Source of the DNA: Amesomyces nigricolor
Lineage: Eukaryota; Ascomycota; Sordariomycetes; Sordariales; Chaetomiaceae
DNA: 64,000 nt
Reading direction: 5' to 3'
Assembly: GCA_004802645.1 (NCBI GenBank)
Contig: SRKS01000001.1
Coordinates: 4,836,001-4,900,000 of the forward strand
Shown in pieces: positions 45,006 to 56,350 of this stretch. The position numbers and the translations under genes are program-made. How positions within the stretch are numbered: the first letter of the stretch is position 1; each line of letters starts with the position of its first letter. The notes beneath the pieces were generated by a model. That model did not search any database. It saw nothing but the letters and a program-made list of their open reading frames with translations, and had not been told where the DNA came from.

Positions 45006-46445
45006 GCTGGGACCCTTTTACAAGACGGGCAAAGCTTGGAAGCGGGCCTACAGGTAAGCAGCAAGCAGCAGCCAGCGCAGGAACAAGTTGGCCAATTGTC
45101 CATACAGGATTCAGGGCGGAGAATGATGATGCATTGATGATGCAGGCGGGCAATGCGCCATATTAACAGACTGAAATATGGTTGGAGGCTGGCTTCAGCC
45201 TGGTTTGAGATGTGAGAGGTTGGGCAGGGCGAGGGAGGGAGAGGCGGTGGTTGGGCGACCAGCCACCACACTTTTGCAACAATTGCGGCCAAACAACCAC
45301 AAATTCACCACTTGCCGGCCGAGAACACACGGGAGAGGCCAGAAAATGAGGCTGGCCATGGCAGAGTTTCAGCCAAGCGCCGTGACTGTCTCGCGCGGGC
45401 GGAGATGGCAGGATCTCCAGACCGCTGGTTTGTTTCAACCGGTTGTCATGGTTGGCAAGCCTGGAAATGCTGGATTTGAAGTGGGAGAAATGGCAGACGT
45501 CAAATCAAAACACAGGAAGTGAGCCAAGTGCCAAGAAGTGTGTGGTGGGGCGCAGAAGCACCCCTGTGGATCCACCACGAACTGCACCCAGCCCCGCTTT
45601 GCAGTTGCCCCACCACCACTCCCCTTGCAGGGCTGAATCTGAGCATGTGTTGTCGCAGGGTCGAGACCGTCCGAGGACCCGGCCAGTTGGGACAGAAATG
45701 AGGGCGATTATGGGGTGCGGGAAGACAGCTGCATACTCCGTACATGCTGATGCGGCTTGGGTTTTAAGGGAAGAAAACTCGTTACCGAGTGAAGCACGGA
45801 AGATGTTTACAGCGGGATCTGGCGTGTCAGGACTCGGGAAGAAACGATGTTATTCAGAGGGCACTTTGAGTCCCTCACCCCTAATGAATGATGCTTGAGA
45901 GACTCGGATACTCCGTACCTCCATACATATTTTGCTTTTCAAAGTAAGTATACTTTTTAATGCCCGTCCTTTTATCTTCCAGAGACCCATCCGTACACCT
46001 TGATCCCCTTTTTACCCATCCTCTCCCCAGACATCATCTGCCTCCCGTCACCAAAGAACAAATTTTGTTTTCCGTTCAAACCATCCCATAAAATCTGACC
46101 AGCCACGCCCAACTCACGACTTCGCCGACCCAAATCCGACACAACCAACCAACCCAGTCCCAACGTAAACATGATACCTTATACCATAACCATAACCGTG
46201 CGTGTCATACCAATAGTCATACCATCATAACACTACTCCAACCCAATCCGTCCCATAACTCCATGACCCAGTCCGTCAGCATCAAGACAAAGGAGATTTT
46301 TTCCGTCGCGGTGACTCCTTCCTCGCCAAACCCCGAACCAGTCCACCCCAACCCAAGATAAAAAAGAAACAACGAAGACCAATCAAAGTGCGTCGACCCA
46401 ACTCCAAAAAAACAACCAAAAAAAAACCCAGGCAGGGAAACAAAA
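45006..46445. other. DUF3433 gene upstream region
   Basis: 1.44 kb between two minus-strand genes. It contains TACTCCGTA copies at 45734-45742 and 45909-45917. The part near 46446 should be the 3' UTR of the next gene. Open frames (for example plus 45443-45898) show no domain. Confidence 0.5.
45734..45917. promoter_or_regulatory. Two further TACTCCGTA elements
   Basis: Exact copies at 45734-45742 and 45909-45917, both followed by C, so each also contains the start of the palindrome TACTCCGTAC. They lie 0.7-0.9 kb upstream of the DUF3433 ATG. Confidence 0.35.
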
Positions 46446-48071
46446 TCACCCCTTCCTCCTCAAAATCCCCTTCAACTTCTTCCCGAACCCCCCCTCTCTC
46501 TCCCCACCACCATCACCACCCTCCCTACCCATCCCCTGCTCTCGCCGGTACTCCCGATACCCCCTCGGCAACTCCATACTCGCCGCCCCCCTGCCTCCCA
46601 ACCCCTCCACACCCCCCACCACACTCGCCATCCTCCTATGCCTCTTATCCACCCCCCACAAAACCCCATCACCATCCCCAGACCCCGACGTCGGCCCCTC
46701 ATCACTCCTCCCCCTCCTATGATCCATCACGCCCTGCGGATGCGAGTGGCTCTTCTGTCTCCGGCCGGTGGCACTGCTGCTGCTGCCATTGTTGTTGCCG
46801 CTGCCGCCCCCACTGTTGCTGCTACCGCCATTGCCACTGCTGTGACGGTGTGGATGGGGCAGGGGGTGCACCAGCCCGGCCATGAAGCGGCGCGCGAGGC
46901 GCTTGGCGTCCCCGCCGATATTGGTGGTGTCGTCGTTGTCGGAGTCGTCGTCGGTGTCGGATTCGAAGACGGAGATGCGCGGTGGGGAGGGGGAGCGTGG
47001 CGGGGAGGAAGGGCGCTCGGGGTGTGAGGGGGAGGGATTGTTGGGTTCTGTGGGGAGGGGGGGGAGGGGGGGGAGGGGGCGGTCGAGGAGGTCTGAGGAA
47101 GGGGTGGGGGTTTGGTGATGTGAAAGGGGAGGAGGAGAAGGGGGGGAGGATTGTTGGCGGTGGGTTTTGGCGAGGTTTGCAAGTGATGGGGAGGAGCGGG
47201 TTGTGAGTTTGGATAGGGCGAAGTTGCGGAGGTTGGAGACGGAAGGGGTGCGTTTTCTCTTTCCCTGGGGGCCCTGATCTTGGGGCCCAGGGGAAGAGAC
47301 CGCATCGGAAGGAGAAACGGGGCTCTTGTGGAAGTGAGGATAGAGGAATGATGATGCTGAATCCGACGAGCTTGCCACGATGGAATCGCGGTGTACGGAG
47401 CAGGGTGTCGTGAGCCTTGACGAGCTCGGGCGGGATGTTGTCGATGTTGTAGGCAGCGAGCTGTATTTGCTGGAACCCTGCGAGGCTGGAGATGGGAACG
47501 TCGGAGACAGCGGTGAGAGTTTCTGACCCAGTTGACGGGGCCGTGTATCCAGCCGTAGTGGCGCGGGAACTCGCTTCTTGGGAACTGTCGCACGCGGGAA
47601 GAGAGAATAGGACGGTGTCGGCAGCGGCTTGGACGTACGGCCTGAACCAGCAGGCCGTGTTCCAGTGCCGCCTGCGCTTCCTGAGCTCAACCTCGGGCCA
47701 TATCTCATCGGTTGTTTCCCTTTGGCCGTTGCAGGTTGATGAGGTGCAGCTTTTGGGGCTTCATCGCCAGAAGCCGTGATGAGGTCCAAATACTCTGGCC
47801 TCCAATCCCACAAGGCCGGCCCCGCAACACAATACTGTCCATCTTCATCTAAGAGGCTCGGCCCAATGACCCCGGCCTTGGCTGGCGAGGAAGCCTCGGC
47901 GTCCTGGGAGTTTCGATCAACCAGCGAGTCCCCTTTGTAAAAGTGGGTGAAGTCAGTCCGAGGATATGAAAAGTTGGCGACGTGTGGTTTTGGTGGAGAT
48001 GGACTCCGAGTCTCCGAGAGCCGGGAATCTTTGGAAAGACGGTCCTTGGTGGCCCGTTTCGTCAACGACAT
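46446..48071 (-). CDS. Low-complexity Ser/Pro-rich protein of unknown function
   Basis: A single open frame of 541 codons from ATG 48071; I do not recognise a family. The N-terminus (about 1-110) is the least repetitive part and has the look of a conserved block: SYPRTDFTHFYKGDSLV and GQYCVAGPALWDWRPEYLDL. The remainder is disordered, with a proline run resembling an SH3 ligand (PLPPLPPLP, about 330), an acidic cluster (SDTDDDSDNDD, about 374), a Gly/Ser/Asn-rich stretch around 415-435, and a basic end (KKLKGILRRKG). Many SP sites suggest phosphorylation. The minus-strand codons and the absence of stops over 1.6 kb support it, although long frames can arise in GC-rich DNA. No intron is required. 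Confidence 0.6.
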   Translation of the reverse strand: MSLTKRATKDRLSKDSRLSETRSPSPPKPHVANFSYPRTDFTHFYKGDSLVDRNSQDAEASSPAKAGVIGPSLLDEDGQYCVAGPALWDWRPEYLDLITASGDEAPKAAPHQPATAKGKQPMRYGPRLSSGSAGGTGTRPAGSGRTSKPLPTPSYSLFPRATVPKKRVPAPLRLDTRPRQLGQKLSPLSPTFPSPASQGSSKYSSLPTTSTTSRPSSSRLTTPCSVHRDSIVASSSDSASSFLYPHFHKSPVSPSDAVSSPGPQDQGPQGKRKRTPSVSNLRNFALSKLTTRSSPSLANLAKTHRQQSSPPSPPPLSHHQTPTPSSDLLDRPLPPLPPLPTEPNNPSPSHPERPSSPPRSPSPPRISVFESDTDDDSDNDDTTNIGGDAKRLARRFMAGLVHPLPHPHRHSSGNGGSSNSGGGSGNNNGSSSSATGRRQKSHSHPQGVMDHRRGRSDEGPTSGSGDGDGVLWGVDKRHRRMASVVGGVEGLGGRGAASMELPRGYREYRREQGMGREGGDGGGEREGGFGKKLKGILRRKG

Positions 48072-51000
48072 TGTCGTAATATGGGAGAGCTAAGGAGAGG
48101 AGAGAAGAGAAGAGTGCCGTGCTCGGGGGAAGAGTCAACGATTGGAATGGTAGCAAAGTGGCAAGGAAAAAGAAGTCAGAACAGAAGAGAACCGAAATAG
48201 AATGAGCATGCGTATGCAGCCCGGTCAACGTGATTGTGGAGAAGTAGATCGGAGGTTATATAATTCATGCATCCCGTTGTCCAGCCCCAATATGCCGCCC
48301 TCGGGAGGCGAACCCGCAGGGCTTGAACTCGGCGCCACTTGATGATCGGCGGTCCCAAGGCAGGAAGACGTAAACAAAAACGAGAGATGAGAGAAGGGAA
48401 TCCAGGGATGTCTTGATGGAAAAGCCTGCATCAAAAAATGCCAGTGCCTGTAGGGAGCAAGGGGGTGGCTGCCTCAACACTGTCCTTCTGGTACGCAGCG
48501 GCACGAGCACCTTTTGACAGGTTGACGGTGTCGGGTACGGGTTTTCCATTTCAAGGCCTTGTTGATAATGGAGGGGTCGGAGTGCACATTGGGCGTCAGT
48601 GTCATGCAACTGCTTCCCACCAGAGTTCATCCTGCGCTCGGACTTTGACGCCTACGGGGTCCACGGCTGATGGCATATGACGTATCGAAGACAACCGGCA
48701 GACCAGTAACGGCAAAAGCAATGACCACAGGATCACCGGAATCTACCGGAAGTGTTGCTCCATAGAGCCTGAATGTTTTGTTGTCAGCGAGAACGAGATC
48801 AGACGACGAAATGGCTAGACGAACCGAAGAGAAGACCAACAGGCGGAGTCAGCGGGCATGGTCTGCGTGTCCATTGCCGCGCTCTCAGCTCGCCGTTGCA
48901 ACAGACAAATGGCCAGGATCCCAAGACTAGGACATGGAGAGATGGTCATCCTTGTATGGACGCAAGAGACCTTGTTTCTTCGCAGGCAAACGTCCCGTCC
49001 CTGCCCCAGGCAGACACTGAGATGAGGGAGTGCCTGTCAGCCCCTGAGGTCCATGTTTGTTAGGTAAGCGAAGGCATTGTCGCCACAGTCAGGTTTGAGG
49101 GAGAACAAGGAGGGGAGAAGAGGAGAGCCAATGCCACCGACAGGCCGAGACATTGCGCCGCGCACCCAGAGAAGTGACACCAGGCCCTAGCGAAAGGTTG
49201 TTGAACCCTCGCCTCCGCATTCGCCGATCTCCCGGGCACAACTTAAGCTCAGCCTCAAGAGACGGAACCTCAATCACCAATCGGAACCCGCAGCCATCGT
49301 GAAACAGCCACAGCAGGGCGATTGGAGCTAGCAGTTCGTGGTTGTTGGATCGAGGTGAAGCTAGAAAGCCGTTGAGCTGGTGAGCTAGAGGCTCTCTTTC
49401 GTGTGATGGGTCAGATAAACGCAGTAAACAGGGGAGTTGGTGAGGTGGAGATTTAAATCAGGTCCAATGTTTGTTGAAGTCGAACCTGGAAGTTTCCTGA
49501 AGCTTCTTCCTGGGCAAACGCTCGAATTGTTGAGACTTTGTTCGGAGAAAGTTTAATTTCCATTGCGAGGAAGGGACAAGAAGCAACTACGACCCTGGTC
49601 CTTGTCCAGCTGGAGGGCGAGCTTTGACCTCTTAGCGGTCAGTGCTTGTGAGACCAACCCTCTCCGTCGGAAGCTGAGGTGATTCTCCACTGGGCCTCCT
49701 GATCAGGCTGACTTCAGCCTCCCAGTCCCAAGTTCCAACTGCCGGAGCTTGAGTGCGTCTCCTTGTCTCTGGATTGATCCGCGCCGGTGAGTGTCTGGTC
49801 TCAATTCGGGTAATGGTCTAGTGTCCGTTTCCCAAACGAGCGAACTGCTATCCGCGCGGCTCTTCTTTGGGACAGGGAGTTTGAGACAACACCTCAGGGG
49901 GAGTTATATCTTCCCTGCCCCCCTCCCTCTCCTTACTTCCTAGCTATTTAGGACCGGGTGTGATTTCCACTGGTTCTCGAAGACAGAGCACAGCCAAACT
50001 TCATAAGAGGGAACTGGCAGCCAAGACGAAATCAGGCGTCCAAAAACCTCCTGGACACAGACTGCCCAAGGCGCCACAGTGTCGGCTACGACACCTCCCG
50101 GATTCTTACCATTCAGATCCCTGCGATAAAGCGAATTGCAGCCCTATCAGTGGGTGATGTCTCATGTGCTGTCCCCACGATCCGCACGGCAAGATTGGGG
50201 GAAGGGAGCCGTCCCTGGTTCAGGCCCAGCTCCTGAAGACCCTAAAGCTGGAAGAGCCGCCCCCATAGCCTGGCCCGGAGAGTTCGTTTCGAAACCCCAA
50301 CCCTGAACCCTGCCCTGGGTTACCTACCTTACCCAGATGGAGCCCTCTTGCACGACATCGTGTTACTCGCAGGAGGAGGGGGACCATTTGCTCGGATCGG
50401 ATATTACCCGCGTGCTTGGGAAGTGTATCACCCCCAGAGTTGGACAGTGTCGGGGTTGGTCGTGACTGAAACCTTCCTCAACTCCGACACCTAGCATTGA
50501 GACTCGATCCGCAGCTTCACTTCCGGGAAACGTTTCGATCAACCACCGAGATTTTGTCTTCGTCGTGTTTGGGATTCATTTCCACTCGCGTTCTCGTGCC
50601 AAAGTCTCAATGAATCACACCTCTTTTCCCGTGCTCCCGCGATGGGGGCCCTGAGGCCGGCAGGTGTCGTTCACATCGCCTGTTTGCTTCGGATGTCCGT
50701 GAGACCGACACTCGAGCCGCCACCTGCCGCTGTTGCCGGACAGAACTTCGTCGGTGGTGGGACGGGTGTAATGAGAAGAGAGGCAATCGCGGCGAGGGAA
50801 AACATGGTGCTTCGGAGCGCGGTGGTGGTCTGTCACGCCGTGGGCGCCGCCCGAGTGACCGGCGCGTGATGAGACTGAAGGAAGGCAATCAAGCCAGTTC
50901 CCCATGCGAGATAGGGCCGATTGACCCCATCGATCCAAGTATCGAGACATCACAAGTAAGTGGCCAGAGCGGCGGAACTGTTGCTCCGACGATGGCGAGT

Positions 51001-53829
51001 CGACCTCGACTGTACGATGATGTTCGTTGTGTAGCCCGGGAGTAGTGAAAAGTCAAAGTTGGAGCCCGAAACCTCTGGGGAAGTACAGACGTGACAGGTT
51101 CTCGTAGCACTGCGGAACTACTGAGCGTTGACGAGGGTATTGGCGCACCTATTGGGGTATTTCAGGTCGAAGCTCACAAGCGCTCGGGGCCTTCGCGAAA
51201 CACGCCGCGTTAACGCCCAAGAGATGTCCCCAAAGTTGGCAGGAAGAGAGGTCGCCGATGTGGTCTTCAAGCCAGCTCTCGTGAGTCCCGGGAAAATCAG
51301 GGACCACTCCAAACGGCCAAGTTTCTCGAGGTCTGTTGAACAAGAAATGATAGAGTGAGCAAATCATGCCTCGCCGTGTCAATCCATCGAGGATCTCGGA
51401 CATGTCCGCATCTCCCAAACTGACCAGCAAAGATTGAAGGGAGAGCGACTCTGAGCAGAAGCTACCGGCGAAGCTCTTGAAACCGTAAGTGGTAAGATAT
51501 GCTCTTGGGATTCCGTGCCAGAGCGGCTGGGTAAACCGATGCAGGTACACATGACTTGCTCTGGTGACATTTCCCCCTGCAACACCCATGCTGCTGATCA
51601 TCGATACTTGGAAAGTCCCTGGGTTGGGTAAGGGTTGAAGGGGCGCATTGTAACCCTACGCGGGGATCACCCGTTGATCTGGGAAGGGGTTGGTATTGCC
51701 AGATGCCGGAGACAAGTCCTGTCACTGAGACGGGGGGCTCTTTTGCCCGCTGGGTGTTCCTGTCCTGCTTCTGCCTGGCTGCTTCTTCAGACTCCGTTGC
51801 TGCGTTCTAAAGATGCTCTCTCGCAAACAACAAGCTCAGTTCAGGGCCCAGGCAAGGAGGACAGAGTCTCGGAGGGTCCCAACCTCAACATCTGGAGTTC
51901 TTTGGCAAGACTCCCCCAACATCGAGTTGCAAGGTGTTCTTGAACTTTCTCGTCCTTGTCCACTTCTGGCTTCATCGTGTGTGTGATGGTTTAATCCCGC
52001 AGTCAACGCCGTCATCGAAACCGAGGAGGAATAACGTTAGCGACACTCGCCAACGCCTTCGTCCGGTCTCCCCGACCTTCAATGATGAGACGTCGGGGAT
52101 CGCGGCCGGAGTCGTATGACGTCGCAACCGAAAGGGGTCGAGGTGTGGGGAGACTGAGCTTATTTTTATCACAGGCGTTCCCGCGTCGATGATTGGCTGG
52201 GCGTGTCATCCCCGTCCTCATCTTCGATCGGGGCCGAGCCGCCATGCCGTGCTCCCGATTCGGATCGTGGGCTCGGCAAAGAAGGGGGCAATCGGAGTTT
52301 TGCTTCGGGGCGCCTTCGCTTGTTTAGCTTGCCGCAAGACAACAAGCAATAGGCGCATCGGATCGTAATCACGAGATTTTAGAGGCCAAGAGTGGTCTTT
52401 GACCGAGGTGACATCGCCGGTTGCTGCCCTAAATTGGGAGAGAAAACCTCAAGAGAGCAAATCGACCGTGAGCTCGAGGAAGGTGGTGTGGGTCCCTGCC
52501 TGAACCGCCGTTCTGGGATCTCTGGCCCCAAAACCCTGACTTGCGATTGGCGGGATTTGGACCCGCTGTTTCGTCATTTCTGGACTGCCAGCGCACTGTC
52601 GCGGCCAGTCACCCAACCACCTTGTTTTCCCCGAGTCTCAAGAAGGGTTGGGCGGCCATGGGCATCATTGATGAGGCGCAAGGGATGGAGGGAGCCAGCG
52701 TGTCTTTGTTCGCACTCGTCGCTCCGGGGTTAGGGACTTCATATCAACCGAGAGCTTGGCATGAGATGGGGGCTGAGGTTCGGCGACCCACCACTCCTAG
52801 AGACGTTGATAACGGCGATCTCTCGTTCTGAGCTTGAGTCTATCTTGAGGTGGTCTTTAGGTAGATAGGGACAGAGCACGGATAAGGTAACTGAGGCAAT
52901 ATGTTCAGTTGTTGAGGCATCCAAGAAACCTGAAGCCATGGCAGCTGCAGCTTGGGTCGGCAGTGACTTGCAGACGGAGCCCGATGTCTCCCTTTGATTG
53001 AGTGAGACCTGTTCGAGGAGGCCCGACCAGCTTCTCGACCTACACCATCCACACCCAGTACCACGAGCTCTTTGCAACATATTCCGATTGATACTTCGGG
53101 TCATCTCGCCGTTTTGAAGTCCCGCGCTCGATGTTGACTAAAACAGAAATCGCTCTTCCCCTGACAGCAGCAGCACCAAGCGATTCGGCTAAGGCCCGTG
53201 CACTCGCTAGCGTCTTCCCCTGGCCAGCTGCAGTCTCGCTGTCAGCGCTGCTGAACTCTCCGACCAGCTCTCCTGTCTCCAAACTCGCCAGTCACTCAAA
53301 AATCAACAGCTCCAGCAACCTGTTGGTCTTCGGCGGATTGCACCCTCGTTTGATGCCATTGGAACCCGAGAATGCCCTGCGCCAGCAACCGGGCTCTCGT
53401 CTTCCACCGTCCCTCGTTTTTCGCAACACGGCGGAACCCTTTGACGTGTTGACGTAGCGGTGAGTGTAGCAGCAGCTTGAGTTTGGAGCTTGGCCGCGAC
53501 ATGTGGTCGGGCACCAGCCAGAGTCGCGATCCGACAACAATGGATGCATGCTAATTGTGGCCACCACCGGGCAGCCTCGCTCGTTTTGTTTTGTCGCAGG
53601 ACCCGACAAAGCCAGGCGCTTGATGCCCTGCGAACGCGCGACCAGTCATTCCTTTTTTGCTTTTAGTTCGACGGCAAACCCGACCTCCCCTCCTTCTGCT
53701 GCACGCCTTGATCCGACCGAAGCGATTTTTGGCCCTTCGCCAGCCACACACTTTTTGAGTCCCGCCTCCCGCATTTCCAGCTCAGCAGCCCAACCACGGC
53801 CCTTCCAAGCTTCCAACCCGGGTCGGATG
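48072..53829. other. Gene-poor 5.8 kb region
   Basis: No recognisable gene between the low-complexity protein and the leader of the coiled-coil gene. Open frames such as minus 51149-51601 and minus 52739-53104 have no domains and no evident splice partners. 53640-53960 becomes pyrimidine-rich and probably contains the promoter and leader of the gene that follows. No tRNA or rRNA was found. Confidence 0.4.
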
Positions 53830-54094
53830 CCCCTTGCGTAGTGCTCGAGAGCAGGCTCTACCCTTCGTTCTTCCATTCCTTCCGGAGACCTTCTTTTCCT
53901 TGCTCTGAGGCAATACAGAGCTTCCCCTCCTTCATCCACCTACCCCAGCTCTCTCCAGGGTGAGTCGTCTTTAGCTACTCCGCACACAGGCTACATCCCC
54001 GCGCCCACCTGTTCGCAACAGCCTCTGACCCTGCACCCAGCGCCGGGCTCTAGCAGCAAATCCCCGTCACCACTGCGCGTGGTGACCGTTCGCC

Positions 54095-56350
54095 TTGTCG
54101 ACCACACCAGCGTCCGCTGGTGCTCTGGGAGACCTTGCTGCTGGCAGTCAAGAAGCGTCGTTCCCTCGCATCTCCAGCGAGTTCCACGCCCACCCCATAA
54201 CCCCCGTACAACAGCGCCAGCAACCGACGTTTCCTCACCGAAAAGACGCCGTAACACCCCGACAAGACGAAAGATCTCTCACTCCGTCCTCCCACCGGAC
54301 TCTCCGTCGAACCCCTCGCTTCTCCGCCAGTCCTAGCCCCCATCCGCCCGAGACACCGCGCCGGATACACCTTGAAGCAGTCACCGTTGGCATCAGCCCG
54401 CGGCCCCTCTTCTCGACCTTCCCAGGAACTGGACGAGCCCAACAAGACTTCGACCCCCTCCGACGAGAGCTCTCAGGGGAGCTGAGCGACGATCCTGAAG
54501 AAGTGTCACCTGTTCTGCCGGCATCGTTCAAGCAACGCCTCTCTTCGACTGCCCTCTCACCACACCCGGCCGTTCGGCTCTCCAGGCATACCAAGAGCGC
54601 TATCCTTTGGGCCCTCGAGGAAGCGCTTCGGCAACCGCACCTTTTTTCGCCGGACGTTGTGGAGGAGAACGCCTCAATGGCGGACCTCATTGCCGGCAGC
54701 GGCCCTGCCGTGACCAATGGCCATGCCACATCCTCCCACCGACCGACTGCCCCCCCCACACAGACCGGATCTCCGCAGCAAGTAATTCGCGGCCCTCGCA
54801 TGATTATGCGCGAGCGGGCGGAACGCGAGGCACGGCAACGAGCAGAGCGGGAGCAGATGGAGCGTGCCCGAGCCGAAGAAGAAGCTCGTTTGATCGAAGA
54901 GACACACCGCAGGGCAGCTGAGCACAGACAGCCCGTTGCTGGCGCTGTTTCAAGCAGCGATCTCCACTCCGACCCGGCCACCCAACGCCGGCAACAACGT
55001 GCGCAGGAAGCTCACGCATCCTCGCGCATCCCAACAACCATGCCTTCCGCTCCCACGCACCAACCAGGTGCCGTGCCACCGCTCCGCCCAACTCGGGTGC
55101 CCGCGACAGGACAAACGCCTCAAAACTTCACGTCTGCCCAACAACCTAGTATCAGCGCTCCAGCGCCTGCGCAATCCGGAGAAGCGCCGTCGCAGGGCAT
55201 AGTTGGTTCTCGACTTAAGAATTCGTTCCCCCATGCCTTCGAGCGGTGGGAAGCTCTCTCGGCGCATTGGGAAGGCATGACAAGCTTCTGGCTGAGGCGG
55301 CTGCAAGAAAATACCGAAGAAGCTGAGCGCAACCCAATAAGCACACAGCTCTCTCGGCAGGTTGCCGACCTGTCAGCTGCTGGCGCCAATCTCTTCCATG
55401 CCGTAGTCGAGCTGCAGCGGCTTCGCGCCAGTTCCGAGCGCAAGTTCCAGCGGTGGTTCTTCGAAACTCGGGCCGAGCTGGAGCGCCACCAGGAGGTCAA
55501 CGCGATGCTGGAAGCTCAGATGGAGCAAGAGCGACAAGCGAGAGCTGACGCAGCCCGCGTCGCTGCGCAGAGCGAAGCCGAGAGCATGAAGTTGCAGAAG
55601 CTGGTAAACGAGATGCGGCGCGAACTGCTCATTTCCAAGGAGGAAGCGCGTCGCGCATGGGAAGAGCTTGGCCGCCGCGAGCAAGAAGAGCGCGACCGCA
55701 CCGTCTCGCTCCAGCAGGGCCACCCCACGATCGTTGGCGGGGTGCAGGTCGTGCCCATGACGCAGGGCATGGCGCCAAGTCGTGCTGCCAGCCGGCATAA
55801 TCGATCGCACAGCCACGCCGTCGACACCTCGGACTACTCGGCTGCCCAGGGCGGTCAGTACCCGACGTACACATCTCCTCCGCCGCCGGTTGTGCAACCG
55901 CCAACCTCTGGGAGTGACCCCATGGCCGGATACTTCCCGCACCCCGGGGCTGCCGGCCAAGAGCCGGGCGACTACGGCCCGGGCTCGGATACGGGGTACA
56001 GCGAAGGAGAATACATGATCGATGCGCGAGGCCAGTACCTGAGAGACGAGAACGGCAACAGGATCCCTTTCCACAGCCCGACGGGTTCACCAAGCCGAGC
56101 GAGGAGGCCTGACGCAGTCAGCCCGGAGGACTACCCGACGCCAGGATCCCAGCCAACGCCAACAAGTTACCCCCCGTCCAGCTCACAGTGGGCGGGGTAC
56201 GCTGCCGGGGCGCCTGAGTACTCGGGACAGGGGTTTGCGCCGGCAGGCTGGGAGCAGATGCCACGCCATCATCATCCCACGAGGTTGAGCGATGTCATGG
56301 AGGAGGATGAGAGGAGTCGGACGTCTATTAGTCAAGTCAGTCGTGCTTGA
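54095..56350 (+). CDS. Conserved fungal coiled-coil protein, 5' end unresolved
   Basis: The open frame runs from a TGA at 54083 to TGA at 56350, but its first ATG is at 54677 (codon 195 of the frame counted from 54095). The sequence before that ATG is clearly protein-like (PRRIHLEAVTVGISPRPLF, RHTKSAILWALEEALR), so the start is either a non-AUG codon (TTG 54095 or CTG 54125) or lies in an unseen upstream exon. A Glu/Arg-rich helix occupies about 238-275. A conserved core begins FERWEALSAHWEGMTSFW at about 378. A long coiled coil (about 446-536) follows, then a Pro/Gly/Tyr-rich disordered tail containing YMIDARGQYLRDENGN. I recognise it as a widespread filamentous-fungal protein but know no function. 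The listed start is provisional. Confidence 0.7.
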   Translation: MSTTPASAGALGDLAAGSQEASFPRISSEFHAHPITPVQQRQQPTFPHRKDAVTPRQDERSLTPSSHRTLRRTPRFSASPSPHPPETPRRIHLEAVTVGISPRPLFSTFPGTGRAQQDFDPLRRELSGELSDDPEEVSPVLPASFKQRLSSTALSPHPAVRLSRHTKSAILWALEEALRQPHLFSPDVVEENASMADLIAGSGPAVTNGHATSSHRPTAPPTQTGSPQQVIRGPRMIMRERAEREARQRAEREQMERARAEEEARLIEETHRRAAEHRQPVAGAVSSSDLHSDPATQRRQQRAQEAHASSRIPTTMPSAPTHQPGAVPPLRPTRVPATGQTPQNFTSAQQPSISAPAPAQSGEAPSQGIVGSRLKNSFPHAFERWEALSAHWEGMTSFWLRRLQENTEEAERNPISTQLSRQVADLSAAGANLFHAVVELQRLRASSERKFQRWFFETRAELERHQEVNAMLEAQMEQERQARADAARVAAQSEAESMKLQKLVNEMRRELLISKEEARRAWEELGRREQEERDRTVSLQQGHPTIVGGVQVVPMTQGMAPSRAASRHNRSHSHAVDTSDYSAAQGGQYPTYTSPPPPVVQPPTSGSDPMAGYFPHPGAAGQEPGDYGPGSDTGYSEGEYMIDARGQYLRDENGNRIPFHSPTGSPSRARRPDAVSPEDYPTPGSQPTPTSYPPSSSQWAGYAAGAPEYSGQGFAPAGWEQMPRHHHPTRLSDVMEEDERSRTSISQVSRA

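Noticed and set aside
48290..48360. Possible tRNA on the minus strand (GTTCAAGCC and GGGTTCGCC segments)
   Set aside because: Stems do not pair at tRNA spacing and no A box is present.
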